Shown piece by piece: positions 7,738-15,989 of a stretch of DNA of 64,000 bases. Below the pieces are notes generated by a model, which saw only the letters and a list, made by a program, of their open reading frames with translations, searched no databases and was not told the origin of the DNA. The stretch covers positions 1 through 64,000 of the forward strand of contig NZ_JAPJIV010000003.1 of the NCBI RefSeq assembly GCF_026241895.1, given 5' to 3'. The translations under genes and the position numbers were made by a program. Each line of letters starts with the position of its first letter. Within the stretch, counting starts at the first letter, position 1. Source of the DNA: Pseudomonas sp. RIT-562. Lineage in GTDB: Bacteria; Pseudomonadota; Gammaproteobacteria; Pseudomonadales; Pseudomonadaceae.

Positions 7738-9303
7738 ATGCCTATCCAAGTGCCGATCCACGATCGAACACCGCGTCTGCAACTGCGCAGAATCACCAAG
7801 CGTTATCCCGGTTGCCTGGCCAACGATGCCATCGACTTGACTATCGCACCTGGCGAGATCCACGCGCTGCTGGGTGAAAACGGTGCAGGCAAGAGCACCC
7901 TGATGAAGATCATCTACGGCGTCACCCAGGCGGATGCCGGGGAAATGATCTGGCAGGGCCAGCACGTGGACATGCGCAATCCTGGCCAGGCTCGCGACCT
8001 GGGAATCGGCATGGTGTTTCAGCACTTCTCGCTGTTCGAAACCCTGAGCGTCGCGCAGAACATTGCCCTGGCGATGGGCGCGGCTGCCGGCACACCAAAA
8101 CAGCTCGAACCGAAAATTCGCGAGGTGTCACAGCGTTATGGCATGGCCCTGGAGCCGGAGCGCCTGGTTCACAGCCTGTCAATTGGCGAGCGCCAACGGG
8201 TGGAGATCATTCGCTGCCTGATGCAGGACATCAAACTGCTGATCCTCGATGAGCCGACTTCGGTGCTCACACCCCAGGAGGCCGACGACCTGTTCGTGAC
8301 CCTGCGGCGACTGGCTGGCGAAGGTTGCAGCATTCTGTTTATCAGCCACAAGCTCGGCGAGGTTCGCGCGTTGTGCCACAGCGCCACGGTATTGCGCGGC
8401 GGTCGAGTCGCCGGGCATTGCGTTCCGGCCGAATGCTCGGACCAGCAACTCGCACGGCTGATGGTGGGGGAAGCAGCAGAGCTGATCACGAACTATCCGA
8501 AAGTGACGGGCGCGCAAGTCTTCCTGGAGGTGAGCGGCCTGTCGTGGCGAAATCCGGACCCGTTTGGCTGCTCGCTGCAAGGCGTCGACCTTGCCGTGTG
8601 CGGCGGCGAAATCGTCGGGATCGCCGGGGTCGCGGGCAATGGCCAGGATGAATTGCTGGCCTTGCTCAGCGGTGAAGAACGCCTGCCGCACAGCGACCGC
8701 AACATCATCCGTTTCAGCGCACAACCGGTTGCCCACCTGCGCCCCGACGCACGGCGCAGACTCGGCTTGGCGTTTGTGCCCGCCGAGCGCCTGGGGCATG
8801 GCGCGGTGCCGGACCTGAGCCTGGCCGACAACGCCCTGCTGACCGCCTTCCAACAGGGACTGGTGAGCAAAGGACTGATCCAGCGCGGCAAAGTCGAAGC
8901 CTTGGCAGAAGACATCATCCGCCGCTTCGGGGTAAAGACTCCTGACACCCGGACTTCGGCGCGCAGCCTGTCCGGCGGCAATCTGCAAAAATTCATCCTC
9001 GGCCGGGAAATCCTCCAGCAGCCCAAGTTGCTGGTGGCCGCACACCCGACCTGGGGCGTCGACGTTGGCGCTGCGGCGGTGATTCATCGAGCCCTGGTGA
9101 CCTTGCGCGATGCCGGCGCGGCGATCCTGGTGATCTCCGAAGACCTCGACGAACTGTTTCAGATCAGCGACCGCCTTGGCGCACTGTGCGGCGGTCGCCT
9201 GTCGCCACTCAGGGCCACTGTCGACACCCGCCTGATCGATGTCGGCGGCTGGATGGCCGGCCAATTCGACGCTTCCAGTTCACCCGCACCGGCGACGGTT
9301 TAA
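7738..9303 (+). CDS. ABC transporter ATPase, BMP/nucleoside type (two nucleotide-binding domains)
   Basis: This 521-residue cytoplasmic ATPase energises uptake, probably of purine nucleosides or related bases. Domain 1 has Walker A GENGAGKST (residues 46-54), signature LSIGERQ and Walker B LLILDEPTSVLTP. Domain 2 has the degenerate P-loop GVAGNGQDE and signature LSGGNLQ, the asymmetry typical of sugar/nucleoside (RbsA- or NupO-like) ATPases. It heads an operon with two permeases (12-bp gap, then overlapping). A matching substrate-binding protein lies at 15990-17072. Perfect DnaA boxes lie in its upstream region. Confidence 0.9.
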   Translation: MPIQVPIHDRTPRLQLRRITKRYPGCLANDAIDLTIAPGEIHALLGENGAGKSTLMKIIYGVTQADAGEMIWQGQHVDMRNPGQARDLGIGMVFQHFSLFETLSVAQNIALAMGAAAGTPKQLEPKIREVSQRYGMALEPERLVHSLSIGERQRVEIIRCLMQDIKLLILDEPTSVLTPQEADDLFVTLRRLAGEGCSILFISHKLGEVRALCHSATVLRGGRVAGHCVPAECSDQQLARLMVGEAAELITNYPKVTGAQVFLEVSGLSWRNPDPFGCSLQGVDLAVCGGEIVGIAGVAGNGQDELLALLSGEERLPHSDRNIIRFSAQPVAHLRPDARRRLGLAFVPAERLGHGAVPDLSLADNALLTAFQQGLVSKGLIQRGKVEALAEDIIRRFGVKTPDTRTSARSLSGGNLQKFILGREILQQPKLLVAAHPTWGVDVGAAAVIHRALVTLRDAGAAILVISEDLDELFQISDRLGALCGGRLSPLRATVDTRLIDVGGWMAGQFDASSSPAPATV

Positions 9304-9315
9304 CGGAGTCTATCC

Positions 9316-10422
9316 ATGCTGCTTTCTCTCGAACCCCGTGGCCGGCAATCGCGCCTGATGTTGTGGTGCTCACCGCTGCTGGCGGCGGTCCTCACTCTGG
9401 GCTGCGGCTCGTTATTGTTTATTGCACTGGGGCACGACCCGCTCCTGACGTTGCACACTCTGCTGATCGCACCGGTGAGCGATCTGTACGGAGTCTCTGA
9501 ACTACTGGTCAAGGCGCTGCCGATCCTGCTCTGCGCCTTGGGCCTGGCAGTGGCGTACCAGGCGCGGATCTGGAATATCGGCGCCGAAGGGCAACTGCTG
9601 CTCGGCGCGTTGGCCGGCAGTGCCTTGGCGGTGAATATCATCGGCCTGCAAAGTCGCTGGGCGCTGGCGCTGATTCTGCTCACCGGCACGCTGGCCGGGG
9701 CCGCCTGGGCCGGATTGACGGCGTGGCTGCGCACGCGCTTCAACGCCAACGAAATCCTCACCAGCATCATGCTCAATTACATTGCCCTGAACCTGTTGCT
9801 GTTCTGCGTACACGGGCCGCTGAAGGATCCCGCCGGTTTCAATTTCCCCGAGTCGGCGATGTTCGGCGATGCCAGCCGCTTGCCGCTGCTGATGGAGGAC
9901 GGTCGGGTTCACGCCGGTGTGTACTTCGCCCTCCTGGCGTTGGTGGCGGTGTGGGTGTTGCTGCAGAAAAGCTTCATCGGCTTTCAGATCAAGGTCCTCG
10001 GGCTGGACTCCCGCGCAGCTGGTTTTGTCGGCTTCCGAGAGAAACGCCTGATCTGGCTGGCACTGTTGATCAGCGGCGGATTGGCCGGGCTGGCCGGTGT
10101 ATGCGAAGTCACCGGGCCGATCGGCCAACTGGTGCCGCAGGTTTCTCCTGGGTACGGCTATGCGGCGATCACTGTGGCTTTTCTCGGGCGCCTGAATCCC
10201 TTGGGCATCTTGTTCGCCAGCTTGTTGATGGCCTTGTTATACATCGGCGGCGAGAGCGCACAAATGAGCATGAATTTGCCGCAGGCGATCACCCAGCTGT
10301 TCCAGGGAATGATGCTGTTTTTCCTGCTCGCCAGTGACGTGCTAATTCTCTACCGACCGCGCCTGAACCTGCGCTGGGCCCGTCGCGCCCCCGCCACTGC
10401 CGTACACGCTGGAGCCCTGTGA
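9316..10422 (+). CDS. ABC transporter permease, BMP/nucleoside type (first subunit)
   Basis: This 368-residue polytopic inner-membrane permease of the BPD_transp_2 family has a hydrophobic segment at residues 14-40, the motif RIWNIGAEGQLLLGALAGS and LTSIMLNYIALN, as in NupP-like subunits. ACGGAG precedes the ATG by 7 nt. It forms the channel with the next gene, whose start overlaps its stop. The substrate is inferred from the neighbouring 8-oxoguanine and adenine deaminase genes. Confidence 0.9.
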   Translation: MLLSLEPRGRQSRLMLWCSPLLAAVLTLGCGSLLFIALGHDPLLTLHTLLIAPVSDLYGVSELLVKALPILLCALGLAVAYQARIWNIGAEGQLLLGALAGSALAVNIIGLQSRWALALILLTGTLAGAAWAGLTAWLRTRFNANEILTSIMLNYIALNLLLFCVHGPLKDPAGFNFPESAMFGDASRLPLLMEDGRVHAGVYFALLALVAVWVLLQKSFIGFQIKVLGLDSRAAGFVGFREKRLIWLALLISGGLAGLAGVCEVTGPIGQLVPQVSPGYGYAAITVAFLGRLNPLGILFASLLMALLYIGGESAQMSMNLPQAITQLFQGMMLFFLLASDVLILYRPRLNLRWARRAPATAVHAGAL

Positions 10423-11348
10423 TGGACATTGATCTGCTGAGCAATATTTTCTACGCCATGATCCGCTGCGGCACGCCGTTGCTGCTGGTGGCGCTGGGCG
10501 AACTGATCTGTGAAAAGAGCGGCGTACTCAACCTGGGCCAGGAAGGAATGATGCTGTTTGGCGCGGTGATCGGCTTTATCGTCGCGCTCAATAGCGGCAA
10601 CCTGTGGCTCGGTGTGGCGCTGGCGATGCTCGCCGGGATGTTGCTGTCGTCACTGTTCGCGTTGGTCGCGCTAGTTTTCAACGCCAACCAGGTGGCCACC
10701 GGGCTGGCGCTGACGATATTCGGCGTGGGCCTGTCGACCTTTGTCGGCGCCGCGTGGGTGGGTAAACCCCTGGCCGGATTTGAGCCGGTGGCGATTCCGT
10801 ATCTCAGCGAGATTCCACTGATCGGGCGCATGCTGTTCGCCCAGGACCTGCTGGTGTACCTGTCGTTTGCATTGTTCGCCCTGGTGGCGTGGGTGATTGT
10901 GAAAACTCGTGTCGGGCTGATCATCCAGGCGGTCGGCGAGAACCCCGACGCCGCCAGCGCCATGGGCTTGCCGGTGCTGGGTGTGCGCACCCTGGCGGTA
11001 TTGTTCGGCGGGGCGATGGCCGGTCTGGCGGGGGCTTACCTGTCGCTGGCCTACACACCGATGTGGGCCGAAAACATGAGTGCCGGCCGCGGCTGGATTG
11101 CCCTGGCCCTGGTGGTATTTGCCAGCTGGCGAGTGTGGCGCCTGTTGCTCGGCGCCTACCTGTTCGGACTCGCCAGCATCCTGCATCTGGTGGCGCAGGG
11201 GTTGGGCCTGGCGATTCCGTCGAGCCTCCTGGCGATGCTGCCGTATATCGCGACTATTGTGGTGTTGGTGCTGCTGTCGCGGAATGCGCTGCGCACTCGG
11301 TTGTATGCGCCGGTGTCGTTGGGGCAGCCGTGGCAGGCTGGGCGTTAG
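10422..11348 (+). CDS. ABC transporter permease, BMP/nucleoside type (second subunit)
   Basis: This 308-residue polytopic permease pairs with the upstream subunit. Typical motifs are GELICEKSGVLNLGQEGMML near residues 25-45 and RVGLIIQAVGENPDAASAMG. The ATG overlaps the preceding TGA by one base (TGATG), implying translational coupling; a GTG one codon earlier is possible. The last 95 bp overlap the convergent gene at 11254-11826, whose C-terminus runs through the REP pair. Confidence 0.9.
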   Translation: MDIDLLSNIFYAMIRCGTPLLLVALGELICEKSGVLNLGQEGMMLFGAVIGFIVALNSGNLWLGVALAMLAGMLLSSLFALVALVFNANQVATGLALTIFGVGLSTFVGAAWVGKPLAGFEPVAIPYLSEIPLIGRMLFAQDLLVYLSFALFALVAWVIVKTRVGLIIQAVGENPDAASAMGLPVLGVRTLAVLFGGAMAGLAGAYLSLAYTPMWAENMSAGRGWIALALVVFASWRVWRLLLGAYLFGLASILHLVAQGLGLAIPSSLLAMLPYIATIVVLVLLSRNALRTRLYAPVSLGQPWQAGR

Positions 11349-11826
11349 GGGTGATCAGGCTGGCCTCATCGCGAGCAGGCTCACTCCCACAGGGGAATGC
11401 GGTCCAATGTAGGAGTGAGCCTGCTCGCGATGAGGCCCTGACAGGCAACACCTGAGCCACGCCCCATGCCAATTCAAACACCAGAAAAATCACCAGCAGC
11501 GAACTCCCCCCATGCATCAAGGCATTCAGCTGCCAGGCCGCAAACAGAAACCGCCCCGCCGCGTCATACCGGCCATAAATCTGCCGCGGATCACGAATCC
11601 GCAGCACCGACCACACACACACAATCGACCCCATCAGATTCGCCATCAACATGTGCATCGGCGCGAACTCCGGCAGTTCTCCCGGCAGGTCCAGCGCCTG
11701 CATCAGCGCCGACAGCAGTCCATGCAGAGCAGCGAAACTCCAGGGGGTCACGAATGCCGCCATCACGATCAGGTCATACCAGGCGCTGCCGCGCACCAAC
11801 CGCCGATATTGAGTCGAAGTCCACAT
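11254..11826 (-). CDS. Hypothetical four-helix membrane protein with REP-derived C-terminus
   Basis: This 190-residue protein has about four hydrophobic segments in residues 1-130 (for example LIVMAAFVTPWSFAALHGLL, LLVIFLVFELAWGVAQVL). I do not recognise a function. The last 60 residues are unlike the rest: they are the translation of the inverted REP pair at 11362-11437 and then the antisense of the permease 3' end. The original stop has apparently been lost to the REP insertion. The start at 11826 fits GGAG 8 nt upstream; an ATG two codons earlier would sit too close. A MerR-type promoter (11859-11889) points at it, so the divergent MerR protein probably controls it. Confidence 0.65.
   Translation of the reverse strand: MWTSTQYRRLVRGSAWYDLIVMAAFVTPWSFAALHGLLSALMQALDLPGELPEFAPMHMLMANLMGSIVCVWSVLRIRDPRQIYGRYDAAGRFLFAAWQLNALMHGGSSLLVIFLVFELAWGVAQVLPVRASSRAGSLLHWTAFPCGSEPARDEASLITPNAQPATAAPTTPAHTTECAAHSATAAPTPQ
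11362..11437. repeat. Inverted pair of family A REPs (26-bp arms)
   Basis: A perfect 26-bp inverted repeat starts GGCCTCATCGCGAGCAGGCT on the left arm and has a 24-nt loop. It lies just downstream of the permease stop, on the convergent side, and is read as the C-terminus of the membrane protein at 11254-11826. It could also act as a bidirectional RNA hairpin or 3' end stabiliser. Confidence 0.9.
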
Positions 11827-11858
11827 GCTCATTGCTCCATAAATTCAGGGAGCAACAA

Positions 11859-11889
11859 GGCTAAAGCCTGGAGTATGCTCAAGGGTCAA
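11859..11889 (-). promoter_or_regulatory. MerR-type promoter/operator
   Basis: On the minus strand there is a -35 TTGACC (11884-11889), a 19-nt spacer and a -10 TTAGCC (11859-11864). The spacer contains the imperfect dyad CCTTGAG-CATA-CTCCAGG. A 19-nt spacer over a dyad is the hallmark of MerR-activated promoters. It lies between the divergent membrane-protein gene and the merR gene and faces the former. Confidence 0.6.
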
Positions 11890-11909
11890 GCCCCTCTCGA
11901 GAGCCCAGG

Positions 11910-12260
11910 ATGCGCATCGGTGAACTAGCCCAGGCCAGCTCGGTCAGCCGCGACACGCTGCGGTTTTACGAACAGCGCGGACTCATCGCCGCGCAACGCA
12001 GCGCCAATGGTTACCGCGACTACCCGGTGGAGATGGTGCAGCTGGTGCAATACATCAAGACGGCCCAGCGACTGGGCTTTACCCTCGGCGAGATCGGCAA
12101 CAGCGTCGCCGCCCTGTGGCATTCGCCCAACCCGGACAGCGCCGTCACCCAATTGCTGCAAGACAAGCTCAAACTGATCGAGGCGCGCATGGCCGAGCTC
12201 GGCGAGTTGCGCCACGAATTGCAGCAACGACTCGGGCAGCGTTGTCCATTAAATCCGTGA
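11910..12260 (+). CDS. MerR-family transcriptional regulator
   Basis: This 116-residue regulator has the MerR winged helix at residues 1-70 (MRIGELAQASSVSRDTLRFY, EQRGLIAAQRSANGYRDYP) and a dimerisation coiled coil at about 75-112. It has one Cys near the end and lacks the metal-binding Cys pair of CueR, so it is of the general-stress/aldehyde type rather than metal-sensing. It lies 25 bp before an SDR gene in the same direction and is divergent from the membrane protein that carries the MerR-type promoter. The effector is unknown. Confidence 0.85.
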   Translation: MRIGELAQASSVSRDTLRFYEQRGLIAAQRSANGYRDYPVEMVQLVQYIKTAQRLGFTLGEIGNSVAALWHSPNPDSAVTQLLQDKLKLIEARMAELGELRHELQQRLGQRCPLNP

Positions 12261-12285
12261 TCCTCACTCATCAAGGAAGCCACTC

Positions 12286-12972
12286 ATGTCCAAGGCAAAA
12301 ACCGCACTCATCATCGGTGCCTCCCGGGGCCTCGGGCTCGGCCTGGTGAAGACGCTGCTGGCCGATGGCTGGCAAGTCATCGCCACCGTGCGCAACCCAC
12401 AGAATGCCGAAGCCTTGCAGGCCTTGGGCAAGGTGCGCATTGAAAAGCTCGACATGGATGATCAGCAAGCCGTGATCGCCCTGAGCCAAAAGCTCAAGGG
12501 CGAATCGTTCGATCTGTTGTTCGTCAACGCCGGGGTCAAGGGCCCGGACGTGCAAACGCCCGGTGGCGCAACGCTGGCGGAAGTCGGCCAGCTGTTCTTC
12601 ACCAACGCCGTGGCGCCGATCAACCTGGCCCAACGATTTGTCGGGCAGATCCAGGCGGAGTCCGGCGTGCTGGCGTTCATGAGTTCGGTGCTGGGCAGCG
12701 TGACCATGCCGGACGCGCCCGAGCTGGCCTTGTACAAAGCAAGTAAAGCCGCGCTCAATTCCATGACCAACAGCTTTGTCTCGCAATTGGGCGAGCAGAA
12801 ACTCACGGTGTTGTCGCTGCACCCGGGCTGGGTGAAGACTGATATGGGCGGTGAAGGCGCCGACATCGACGTGCAGACCAGTACCCGCGGTTTGGTGGAT
12901 CAGGTCAATGCGTACGCCGGCAAGGGTGGGCACCATTTCGTCAATTACAAAGGTGAAACCATTCCCTGGTAA
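12286..12972 (+). CDS. Short-chain dehydrogenase/reductase
   Basis: This 228-residue Rossmann-fold oxidoreductase has the NAD(P) motif GASRGLGLG at residues 11-19, NAG at about 83-85, catalytic Ser in FMSSVLG and YKASK as the Tyr-Lys pair. The length and short loops fit the C-factor/sniffer-like SDR group. AAGG lies about 11 nt before the ATG. It is probably cotranscribed with the MerR gene 25 bp upstream. The substrate is unknown; carbonyl reduction is inferred only from the family. Confidence 0.87.
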   Translation: MSKAKTALIIGASRGLGLGLVKTLLADGWQVIATVRNPQNAEALQALGKVRIEKLDMDDQQAVIALSQKLKGESFDLLFVNAGVKGPDVQTPGGATLAEVGQLFFTNAVAPINLAQRFVGQIQAESGVLAFMSSVLGSVTMPDAPELALYKASKAALNSMTNSFVSQLGEQKLTVLSLHPGWVKTDMGGEGADIDVQTSTRGLVDQVNAYAGKGGHHFVNYKGETIPW

Positions 12973-13127
12973 CACCGGCTCCGTTCATCGTCTGGTCGGG
13001 ACGAGCTTGCTCGCCAAGCGGTTTTGTTTGAAACTGCGCACCTCGTCCCCGCGGCGACCCTGGATCAGCAGACAGGGTAATCACTGAGCTGGCTAACCTG
13101 AACCCACTTTCAGAGGAGCCGGCCAAC

Positions 13128-14486
13128 ATGCCTGCGACCCGTACCTGGTTAAAAAATCCCCTCGCCATTTTCACTGCCAATGACCTCGACGCCCGTGGTG
13201 GCCTGGTGGTGCAAGACGGCGTGATCGTCGAACTGCTCGCCGCTGGCCAGCAACCCGCCACCCCTTGCGATCAGGTGTTCGATGCCCGCGAACATGTGAT
13301 CCTCCCTGGGCTGATCAACACCCACCATCACTTCTACCAGACCCTGACCCGCGCCTGGGCGCCGGTGGTCAACCAACCGTTGTTCCCCTGGCTGAAAACC
13401 CTGTATCCGGTATGGGCGCGCCTCACCCCGGAAAAACTCGCGCTCGCCACCAAAGTGGCACTCGCCGAGTTACTGCTATCCGGCTGCACCACTGCGGCTG
13501 ATCACCACTATCTGTTCCCGGAAGGCCTGGAAAACGCGATCGACGTGCAAGTCGAAAGTGTGCGTGAACTGGGCATGCGCGCAATGCTCACCCGCGGTTC
13601 CATGAGTCTTGGGGAAAAAGACGGTGGCCTGCCGCCGCAACAGACGGTGCAGCAAGGCGAAGTGATCCTCGACGACAGTCAACGCCTGATCGCGGCTTAC
13701 CACGAACGGGGTGACGGCGCGCAAATCCAGATCGCCCTGGCGCCCTGCTCGCCGTTTTCGGTGACGCCGGAAATCATGTCCGCCAGCGCCGAACTGGCGA
13801 ACAAACTCGATGTGCGCCTGCACACCCACCTGGCCGAAACTCTTGATGAAGAAGACTTCTGCCTGCAGCGCTTCGGCCTGCGCACCGTGGACTACCTGGA
13901 CAGCGTCGGCTGGCTCGGCCCACGCACCTGGCTGGCCCACGGCATTCACTTCAACCCGGATGAAATCACCCGCCTGGGCGCTGCAGGCACCGGGATCTGT
14001 CACTGCCCGAGCTCGAACATGCGCCTGGCTTCGGGCATTTGCCCGACCCTGGAACTGACTGCTGCTGGCGCGTTGCTTGGCCTCGGTGTGGACGGTTCGG
14101 CCTCCAACGATGCGTCGAACATGATGCTGGAGACCCGTCAGGCCCTTTACATTCAGCGCCTGCGCTACGGCGCCGAGAAAATCACCCCGGAACTGGTACT
14201 GGGCTGGGCGACGAAGGGCTCGGCGAGTTTGCTCGGGCGTACCGACATCGGCGAACTGGCGGTAGGCAAGCAGGCCGACCTGGCCCTGTTCAAGCTGGAT
14301 GAACTGCGCTTCTCCGGCAGTCATGATCCAGTTTCTGCCCTGCTGTTATGCGGTGCAGATCGCGCGGATCGGGTGATGATAGGCGGCAAATGGCGGGTGG
14401 TTGATGGCCAGGTGGAAGGGCTGGATCTCAAAGGCTTGATAGCGGATCACAGCCAGGCGGCCCGGCAGTTGATTGCTGGTACCTGA
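13128..14486 (+). CDS. 8-oxoguanine deaminase (amidohydrolase, Pa0142-like)
   Basis: This 452-residue cytosolic amidohydrolase hydrolytically deaminates 8-oxoguanine to urate; activity on guanine and isocytosine is known in the family. The TIM-barrel zinc ligands are visible: PGLINTHHHFYQT (first strand HxH), THLAE, AHGIHF and DGSASNDASNM (catalytic Asp). The synteny with the BMP transporter and adenine deaminase matches the P. aeruginosa block in which Pa0142 was characterised, and the sequence fits that group better than the GuaD-type guanine deaminase. GAGGAG precedes the ATG by about 9 nt. Confidence 0.85.
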   Translation: MPATRTWLKNPLAIFTANDLDARGGLVVQDGVIVELLAAGQQPATPCDQVFDAREHVILPGLINTHHHFYQTLTRAWAPVVNQPLFPWLKTLYPVWARLTPEKLALATKVALAELLLSGCTTAADHHYLFPEGLENAIDVQVESVRELGMRAMLTRGSMSLGEKDGGLPPQQTVQQGEVILDDSQRLIAAYHERGDGAQIQIALAPCSPFSVTPEIMSASAELANKLDVRLHTHLAETLDEEDFCLQRFGLRTVDYLDSVGWLGPRTWLAHGIHFNPDEITRLGAAGTGICHCPSSNMRLASGICPTLELTAAGALLGLGVDGSASNDASNMMLETRQALYIQRLRYGAEKITPELVLGWATKGSASLLGRTDIGELAVGKQADLALFKLDELRFSGSHDPVSALLLCGADRADRVMIGGKWRVVDGQVEGLDLKGLIADHSQAARQLIAGT

Positions 14487-14504
14487 CACAACGGCTATCA
14501 AAAC

Positions 14505-14594
14505 TGTAGGAGTGAGCCTGCTCGCGATGAGGGAGTGTCAGCCGACATCAGGAGTGTCTGACATATAGCTATCGCGAGCAGGCTCACTCCTACA
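14505..14594. repeat. Inverted pair of family A REPs (24-bp arms)
   Basis: Perfect inverted arms at 14505-14528 and 14571-14594 contain GAGTGAGCCTGCTCGCG and are separated by 42 nt. They occupy the convergent spacer between the deaminase and the antiporter gene. Confidence 0.9.
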
Positions 14595-14611
14595 ATGGCT
14601 CTTGCATTGGA

Positions 14612-15703
14612 TTACAAGCCCAGCAGCGACAACATGATGAATGTCGCAAACAGCACAAAATGCGTCATCCCTTCGATGGCATTGGTTTCGCCATCGTTGA
14701 GGTTGATTGCGCTGACGATCAACGTGAGGAAGATCATCACCGTCTGCACCGGGGTCATTGCCATCTGGAAGGGCTGCCCAGTGTAGAGCGCCATCGCCTC
14801 CATCACCGGCACCGTGAGGATCACCGTCGACAACGACGCGCCCATGGCGATGTTGACCACCGACTGCATGCGATTGGCCAGCGCCGCGCGCAGTGCCGTC
14901 AGGATCTCCGGCGCTGCGGAAATCGCCGCAACCAGGATCGCCGTGATCACCGGCGGTGCGCCCGTTCCTTCAAGTCCCAGGTCGAGAGTCTTGGACATCA
15001 CCTCGGCCAGCGCGCCGATCACCACTACCCCGAACACCAACGTGCCGATGGAAACCGCCAGGCTCACCGGCGCCGGTTCTGTTTCCACCGGTTCCTTGCG
15101 ACGACGTTTTTCCGGATAGCTATAGCTGAAAAAGTAGCTGTGTGGCCCGACCTGCATGCGCAGGAACAATGCATACAGCACCACCATCGCGCCAATCGTA
15201 AAGCCCGAATAAATCTTCCAATTGGCCTCGGGAATAAATTCCGGAACCACCATCGACACCCCCATGGCGGTGAGGATCATCACGCTGTAGCTGCGCGCCG
15301 AATCGTCGTTGTAGGACTGCTCGCCGTGCTTGATCCCGCCCATTAACGCAGCCAGGCCGAGGATGCCGTTGATGTCGAGCATGACTGCCGAATAAATCGT
15401 GTCGCGCACCAGGGTGGGCGACGCTTCGTTGCTCATCATGATCGCCAGGATCACCACTTCCACCAGCACGGCGGCCAGCGTCAGGATCATGGTGCCGTAG
15501 GGATCGCCGACTTTCTCCGCGAGCAATTCAGCGTGATGGGCGACTCGCATGGAAGCGATGACGATGAATGCGATCAGCACCAGCCCACCGATCAGCGCCA
15601 CTGCCTGGCCACTGTTAAGCAGCCAGTGTTCCAGCGGGTAAGCGACAAATGCGGCAATCAGGGCCAGCAGCAGAAACTTTTCTTGCTTAAGGAGTGTGAG
15701 CAT
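14612..15703 (-). CDS. chaA: ChaA-type Ca2+/cation:proton antiporter
   Basis: This 363-residue inner-membrane protein has about 11 hydrophobic segments. The two internally repeated alpha-motifs of the Ca2+/cation exchanger superfamily are visible: HAELLAEKVGDPYGTMILTL (about 57-76) and ISAAPEILTALRAALANRMQ (about 262-281), each with an acidic residue in the ion path. A charged cytoplasmic loop (EKRRRKEPVETEP) joins the halves. The family exports Ca2+, Na+ or K+ for protons at high pH or salt. Neither neighbour suggests an operon. Confidence 0.85.
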   Translation of the reverse strand: MLTLLKQEKFLLLALIAAFVAYPLEHWLLNSGQAVALIGGLVLIAFIVIASMRVAHHAELLAEKVGDPYGTMILTLAAVLVEVVILAIMMSNEASPTLVRDTIYSAVMLDINGILGLAALMGGIKHGEQSYNDDSARSYSVMILTAMGVSMVVPEFIPEANWKIYSGFTIGAMVVLYALFLRMQVGPHSYFFSYSYPEKRRRKEPVETEPAPVSLAVSIGTLVFGVVVIGALAEVMSKTLDLGLEGTGAPPVITAILVAAISAAPEILTALRAALANRMQSVVNIAMGASLSTVILTVPVMEAMALYTGQPFQMAMTPVQTVMIFLTLIVSAINLNDGETNAIEGMTHFVLFATFIMLSLLGL

Positions 15704-15841
15704 TGCGGGCCTTTTACCGAGTGAAGCGCAGTTGATGTGATGAGCTACTGACTACGGTGCGGCGCTAACGTTTCGTTACACCTTAGCGCACCAGCGGATG
15801 GCGCAGGTTCGGTCACGTGCACCGGGTTGGTCCTGGTGGAT

Positions 15842-15918
15842 CAAAAGATCGCAGCATTCGGCAGCTCCGACAGAACAATGCGGACCGTGCAGGAGCTGCC
15901 GCAGGCTGCGATCTTTTG
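15842..15918. repeat. Inverted pair of family B REPs
   Basis: A diverged inverted copy (AAAAGATCGCAGC at the left) faces a good copy ending GCTGCGATCTTTTG at 15918. They lie upstream of the BMP gene, between chaA and its start. Confidence 0.8.
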
Positions 15919-15989
15919 GTTTTGTTGTCCTGTTGGTCAGCAATTTGCATTGCCCCTGCCAACCTCACAACAACATGGAGTTTCAATTC

